Positions 61,301 to 64,000 of a stretch of 64,000 nucleotides of DNA are shown one piece after another; position 1 is the first letter of the stretch, and each line of letters starts with the position of its first letter. The DNA lies in contig OX246747.1 in assembly GCA_945910005.1 (NCBI GenBank), forward strand, positions 39,995,190-40,059,189, written 5' to 3'. Under the pieces are notes generated by a model. It made no database searches and was not told the origin of the DNA. It worked only from the letters and a program-made list of their open reading frames with translations. The position numbers and the translations under genes are program-made. The DNA comes from Isoperla grammatica (Eukaryota > Arthropoda > Insecta > Plecoptera > Perlodidae).

Positions 61301-62975
61301 TGGTTTTACTTTCTCAAGGCAACATTTTTTTTATATGGGAATTACCATGAGAAAAGTTGCTCGGTGCTACTTGGTAGCACCAAACCAAATAATCGCGTTT
61401 TCTTTAATTTTTTTAACCACCTGCTTTTAAAGTATGGTATCTTTTAGTCATGTTTTTTATATTTAAAGGTGGACATCTACAAATGGTAGTTCTTAAGTTT
61501 TTCACCCGACTATCCCTTTAATCGTCACGTTTATAGAGGGGACATTACGGAAGCCTCGCTAACTGGAAGGCACAATCATCGTGGTGCAGTTAATCGTCAC
61601 GTTTATAGAGGGGACATTACGGAAGCCTCGCTAACTGGAAGGTACAATCATCGTGTTGCAGTTAATCGTCGCGTTTATAGAGGGGACATTACGGAAGTCT
61701 CGCTAACTGGAAGGTACAATCATCGTGTTGCAGTTAATCGTCGCGTTTATAGAGGGGACATTACGGAAGTCTCGCTAACTGGAAGGTACAATCATCGTGA
61801 TGCAGTTAATCGTCGCGTTTATAGAGAGGAGGACATTACGGAAGCCTTGCTAACTGGAAGGTACAATCATCGTGGTCCAGTTAATCGTCGGACATTACGG
61901 AAGCCTCGCTAACTGTAAGGTACAATCATCGTGGTGCAGTTAAAGCCTCGGCACTTGCTACGCACACCTCGCCTTAGAACGTGGTGTTATGTCAGCCGAG
62001 CAACTTCCTTCACTCGCGACGCCTGACTGACCCGGTTAACTTTGTTCCGACTGACTGATTGACTGACTGACTGAGTGACAGTGGTTGGCGCAACTCTTGA
62101 CCACCATGCACAGACACGCGCAGCTTTAGTATATGTTTCCGGCGTGCGTGCGTACGTTACGCACTAATGCGTGTCATACCGTATCATCGCCAATACAAGA
62201 CGGATATTGTAAAATTATTAAGAAGACGTAAGAAGGTATAATAGGGAAGTAGCTAGAGAGTTTGTGCAATGTGTTCCTGAAGTCCTACCTGACATTGGCT
62301 CGCGTAGGATGGTCAAGATGCTCAATACAATAGGGCTACAAGGTTTATGTCTACAATAACGGTCTAGGAAGGTCTATGTATAACAGGTCCCTGCCCAGGC
62401 TGTGGTCTATGCCTATATAACACGTCCAAGGCTGACTGCAGTAACTCAGTGATGGACAACCTGCCAGTGTTCCTACTACAATACGTGCAGACATCTCACT
62501 AGATGGGCCCTACCCAGTATCGCGTCCACTCATTACCCGGGCGATGACAAGTTAACTACTTGTTGCGTATATAAAACACCTGTCTGCGTAACATGCTTCA
62601 TTACTTGCCCGTAATGTATCTTCACTAGATAGTCAGTTGATTAGATTATCTGGTGAAAGTACTCGACAGTATATGCTCATGTGACGTACAGGCTACATCG
62701 GGCTCATTCATTGCACATCGCCGGGGCGGTCGTCATAAGGGTGGAAAACAAGGGAGAGTTTTGGAGCTTGGACACTTGACACACTAAACTCCACCTCATA
62801 ATAATATAGTTCATTTTCATGCCACCAGATGGAACTCGTGCGCAAGGGAGAATATCTTTGAGTTGTTTGGTTTCAAAGAGCTTTGTATACTCACCCTCAT
62901 CGCCATTGGACTGGTGGAGTAATCTACCGGCTGACATCTGAAGCTGTAGTGGCCTAACCATCCACTCTGTAGGTA
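51883..62975 (-). CDS. ELOVL: ELOVL4/7-class very-long-chain fatty acid elongase, 3-prime five exons (5-prime end outside window)
   Basis: Exons read on the minus strand: 62975-62895, 59188-59132, 54251-54009, 53256-53071, 52335-51883. They encode 27+19+81+62+150 residues (339 aa visible). Every junction has GT-AG and falls between codons. Motifs in order: CQPVDYS, then KFTEFFDT (KxxExxDT), HVIHH (the HxxHH box), NTFVHIVMYFYY, and a TxxQ motif spanning an exon junction. These define the ELO condensing enzyme, which joins malonyl-CoA to a long acyl-CoA in the ER as the first step of elongation. About 80-90 N-terminal residues usual for the family are missing and should lie right of 63,000. The family is typically about 300 aa; here the tail after the last membrane segment is over 100 residues longer because of hexapeptide repeats. 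The protein ends RKQK, close to a KKxx ER-retrieval signal. The family is certain; whether the class is ELOVL4 or ELOVL7 is less so. Introns are roughly 3.7, 4.9, 0.75 and 0.74 kb and loaded with repeats. Confidence 0.93.
53071..53256 (-). CDS. ELOVL: ELOVL exon with last membrane segments and basic stretch
   Basis: A 62-codon exon starting IQFVMIMCHQFQLLF and ending RRRENAGACM. It covers the last two hydrophobic segments, including GFMVWIGLHGVLFLFLFSDF, and the FYKTSYT motif where the conserved domain normally ends. A basic KPRRR patch follows. The acceptor is TTGTTTCAG and the donor ATG|GTAAGA. The wording around the final helix is closest to remembered arthropod elongases, which is the main reason for the host guess. 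Confidence 0.94.
53385..53700 (-). repeat. 5S rRNA-derived SINE-like repeat in an ELOVL intron
   Basis: On the minus strand, 53668-53603 reads like the internal promoter region of 5S rRNA: CCGGTTC, then CACCGAAGTTA, GCAAC, TCGGGC, and GGATGGGTGACCAC. This spans the A-box to C-box part of a 5S gene with a few substitutions. The 5S similarity stops after the C-box and about 220 bp of unrelated body follows towards 53385. That layout matches SINE3-type elements, which borrow a 5S Pol III promoter, rather than a true 5S gene. The outer ends are estimates. Confidence 0.6.
53983..53999. repeat. G17 tract at the ELOVL catalytic-exon donor
   Basis: On the gene's sense strand this is C17 starting about 10 nt past the exon end, directly after GTGAGTACG. 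Confidence 0.95.
54009..54251 (-). CDS. ELOVL: ELOVL catalytic exon with HxxHH box
   Basis: An 81-codon exon starting MFFILRKKN and ending TSMQM. It contains HVIHH (the histidine box that is essential in the family), then the APGGHSTFFALVNTFVHIVM segment and MYFYY, then the WWKKYLT stretch and the first part of TxxQ. The acceptor is GTGTTCCAG, with an ACTAAC branch-like motif about 20 nt upstream. The donor is ATG|GTGAGT. In the sense strand a run of 17 C starts about 10 nt after the exon, and runs of 7 C and 15 C lie 26-60 nt before it. Confidence 0.95.
54296..54310. repeat. G15 tract upstream of the ELOVL catalytic exon
   Basis: Sense-strand C15, 45-60 nt before the acceptor, with a second run of seven at 54278-54284. 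A further G16 lies at 54592-54607 in the same intron. Confidence 0.95.
54945..55722 (+). mobile_element. hAT transposon remnant, 778 bp, with 8-bp target duplication
   Basis: Terminal inverted repeats start TAAGGTGACCATA at both ends, and CCCGGGACA motifs follow inside each end. The element is flanked by identical 8-bp direct repeats GCAAGTAC at 54937-54944 and 55723-55730. An 8-bp duplication and a YARNG terminal motif (here TAAGG) are hallmarks of the hAT superfamily. The CCCGG-rich ends recall Tip100/Zaphod-like members, which is inference. It sits in the 4.9-kb ELOVL intron, antisense to the gene, and keeps only a broken transposase start. Confidence 0.88.
55380..55640 (+). pseudogene. 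hAT transposase N-terminal zinc-finger remnant
   Basis: From the ATG at 55380 the frame reads MPPSKRKSKFNTELQKY and then a TAG stop at 55431. It continues in the same frame with CSQCQSTFSIAHKGRSDIKE and a HKSKKNQ ending. A basic start, then CxxC, FSIAH-G, SDI-H and SKKxQ is the pattern of the zinc finger at the start of hAT-type transposases and their domesticated relatives. There is no catalytic domain downstream: after about 85 codons the sequence becomes the 3-prime terminal region of the element. The stop and the truncation make it non-functional. Confidence 0.7.
55830..55976. mobile_element. 147-bp MITE with TTA target duplication
   Basis: Nearly perfect terminal inverted repeats begin GGTTGGAATTCATAGTCGGC and are flanked on both sides by TTA (55827-55829 and 55977-55979). 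A TWA target is typical of PIF/Harbinger-type elements. There is no coding capacity. It lies in an ELOVL intron, about 100 bp right of the hAT remnant. Confidence 0.8.
57899..57978 (+). repeat. SINE 3-prime tail fragment ending in (TAAA)n
   Basis: It contains TTGTAAATCAGTTTTTATAA, then CTGAATAGGATAGACATTAA, and then AAAT repeats. The same tail occurs inverted at 12793-12895, and related versions lie at 14655, 15487 and 19245. The shared end points to one retroposon tail family. Confidence 0.7.
58090..58420. repeat. Probable SINE-like interspersed repeat in an ELOVL intron
   Basis: The block holds GGGCTTAACGTCTCATA near the left, a G-rich middle with a 7-G run, and a right half with GTGGCCCTACCAGAAGC and CGCCGGCATAGCTCCAGG. 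The style resembles conserved SINE bodies of marine invertebrates that I remember only loosely. There is no second copy in this window and no coding frame, so the call rests on resemblance. Confidence 0.3.
59132..59188 (-). CDS. ELOVL: ELOVL exon with KxxExxDT motif
   Basis: A 57-nt microexon of 19 codons encoding MARTCWWYYFSKFTEFFDT. The acceptor is TTGTTCCAG and the donor ACA|GTAAGG. KFTEFFDT is the KxxExxDT signature of eukaryotic elongases. The acceptor lies about 27 nt downstream of a TTTG microsatellite (sense strand) that may serve as its pyrimidine-rich region. The intron downstream is about 4.9 kb and carries a hAT element, a MITE and a SINE-like block. Confidence 0.92.
59216..59265. 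repeat. (AAAC)n microsatellite beside an ELOVL acceptor
   Basis: About 12 uninterrupted tetranucleotide copies. On the ELOVL sense strand it reads (GTTT)n and lies about 27 nt upstream of the 59188 splice acceptor. Confidence 0.95.
60277..60844. repeat. 72-bp tandem array, left part (ELOVL intron)
   Basis: About eight tandem units, each containing GGTACAATCATCGTGGTGCA, GTTAATCGTC and GACATTACGGAAGCCTCGCT. Some units are truncated, and one carries an extra GGCACTTGCTACGCACACC segment near 60635. The array resumes at 61518 after an inserted element, so both parts were once continuous. Confidence 0.92.
60845..61517. mobile_element. 673-bp inverted-repeat element inserted into the 72-bp array
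   Basis: The array motif GCAGTTAATCGTC is interrupted after TTAA, and TTAA is repeated at the right end (60841-60844 and 61518-61521). The element's ends are imperfect inverted repeats: AGGAATAGTCAGATGAAGAA at the left, and AGGGATAGTCGGGTGAAAAA read inward from the right. The duplication can be read as TTAA (piggyBac-like) or as TA with one more terminal base pair (Tc1/mariner-like). The 72-codon open frame inside shows no transposase features. Confidence 0.82.
61518..61975. repeat. 72-bp tandem array, right part (ELOVL intron)
   Basis: About five to six further units of the array described at 60277-60844. It ends with a second copy of the GGCACTTGCTACGCACACC segment at about 61955. That shared segment may mark an original array edge or a larger duplicated unit. 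Confidence 0.9.
62895..62975 (-). CDS. ELOVL: ELOVL exon with CQPVDYS motif (first exon in window)
   Basis: A 27-codon exon bounded by a TTACAG acceptor and a donor reading AGG|GTGAGT. It encodes YLQSGWLGHYSFRCQPVDYS followed by a short segment ending AMR. In the family this stretch is the loop and helix before the KxxExxDT motif, so upstream exons for the first membrane segments are expected beyond the window. A second AG lies a few bases inside the exon. The upstream AG is preferred because it keeps the conserved YLxSGW residues. Confidence 0.9.
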
Positions 62976-63574
62976 CTGTAACAAAGAGAAGAAGATTTTG
63001 TACATACAACTTATAAAACAGTCAGACTACAAATTTTGTTCGCCTCTAGCAAAATGGTAAAAACAAGTGTTCACAATCTTCTATACAAACAGGAATGTAG
63101 TGTAGCCTATTCCCCTTCCAGCAATCTATACTTGTTCGATAACCAAGCTGCCGCAATCAGTCTATTCTGTGACGTCACGTTTACGTAACGGCCGGAATGT
63201 GTTTTCGTCGTCGTCGCGGTTTGCCAAGTTTAGTCAACGCGCCTGCGCCAATTGTCGGGTTGTTTGTATCGCAGCGCAGGGCCATACATACAGTCATGTC
63301 GTGCAATAGTTTACATTACATTATAACGCAACCCATCGTGTGTGTATATAGATAGGCCGATTACGCGATCGCCGGAGTTTGATACTTTTGCATCGCAAGC
63401 AAACCGATGATTATAGGTCAGCGGAAGTGGAAATATTCAACAAGTTTATGAATTGTTTTGAATACGAGGATCGAAATCTCGTTATTAATGATGATGATGA
63501 TGATGATTCGATCTTGTTGCTGTATACGTGTCTATTATTGTTATCATGGGAAAATTACCAAAAAAAAAACATGC

Positions 63575-63660
63575 TTTGTGCAGGATTCGAACACACACAC
63601 ACACATCCCTATACAAACAGATCCCATGCGGCCCAACTGAGAGAGCCATGTCATGGATGG
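63575..63660 (-). repeat. tRNA-derived head (minus strand)
   Basis: On the minus strand ATGGCTCTCTCAGTTGGGCC provides an A-box-like stretch and TGTTCGAATCCTGC a B box. A (GT)n run lies between them where a tRNA variable region would be, so it is degenerate. Confidence 0.45.
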
Positions 63661-63771
63661 CTATAATTTCTTTACAATGCTTCCTTTATCATCCTACAGA
63701 TTTTATAATAATTACCACTAAAATACAAAGTTTCACACCGTAGAGAAATCCTGTATTATCACCCCTCATCG

Positions 63772-64000
63772 TATAGGGCACTAGCAACACCGAAAGACAA
63801 CAATGGAACAAATGAATTGAATCGATGGACAAACAACAAGCTGTCAAAATAATAAAATTGCAACCATATAAATAAAAACAAGTGTAGCATTAGTAACTGC
63901 TCGCCATTTAAAACTTTTAATGATAGACAACGACTAAGTGAAAGTTTTGTATGTTTTTTGTATTGTTTTCCAAAATCAGACGAAATTATTTTTTGACAGC
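63772..64000 (+). mobile_element. MITE family X, copy 3, cut by the window end
   Basis: Starts TATAGGGCA, then GACAACAATGGAACAAATGA, and continues through GATGGACAAACAACAAGCTG to TTTTTGACAGC at the last base. It is more diverged than copies 1 and 2. The right inverted repeat should follow just outside the window. Confidence 0.8.

Overview
The window is animal (metazoan) nuclear DNA. It has split genes with GT-AG introns, tRNA- and 5S-headed SINE-like repeats, inverted-repeat DNA transposon remnants and long satellite arrays; nothing looks bacterial, viral or organellar. The only protein gene I recognise is an ELOVL4/7-class fatty acid elongase on the minus strand. Its arthropod-like wording (for example HVIHHGCMPMSVW and FLFLFSDFYK) makes an arthropod, perhaps a crustacean, the best guess for the host. 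That rests on one gene and on remembered family patterns, so it is tentative.

Layout. 1-6.7 kb: a 103-bp duplication, a 157-bp duplication and minisatellites of 64, 54, 54 and about 113 bp. 6.7-21 kb: mostly unassigned sequence with several inverted-repeat elements, including a near-perfect 231-bp palindrome, a hAT-type MITE with an 8-bp target duplication and a paralogous empty site, and copies of two interspersed repeat families. 21.3-39 kb: a satellite-dense block with 119-bp, 19-bp, 167-bp, 180-bp and 77-bp arrays plus microsatellites; the 180-bp and 77-bp arrays show higher-order structure. 39-44 kb: a SINE-like repeat, two abutting MITEs and a tandem array carrying a tRNA B-box-like motif. 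44-51.8 kb: mostly repeat-poor, AT-rich sequence with no recognised gene. 51.9-63.0 kb: five consecutive ELOVL exons. Their introns hold a 5S-headed SINE-like repeat, a 778-bp hAT element with a broken transposase start, a TTA-flanked MITE and a 72-bp array split by a 673-bp insertion. The 5-prime exons of the gene should lie to the right of the window.

The elongase adds two-carbon units to very-long-chain or polyunsaturated acyl-CoAs in the ER membrane. The visible exons carry the KxxExxDT, HxxHH, NxxxHxxMYxYY and TxxQ motifs in order. All four visible introns are phase 0. The last exon encodes an unusually long, low-complexity tail made of hexapeptide repeats of SNGNG type.

I found no convincing evidence of a new multi-gene system. 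The most informative items are structural: transposon insertions whose pre-insertion sites can be read directly, satellite higher-order repeats, a strong excess of long G/C homopolymers over A/T ones, and over-represented palindromic octamers (TGACGTCA and TAGGCCTA).
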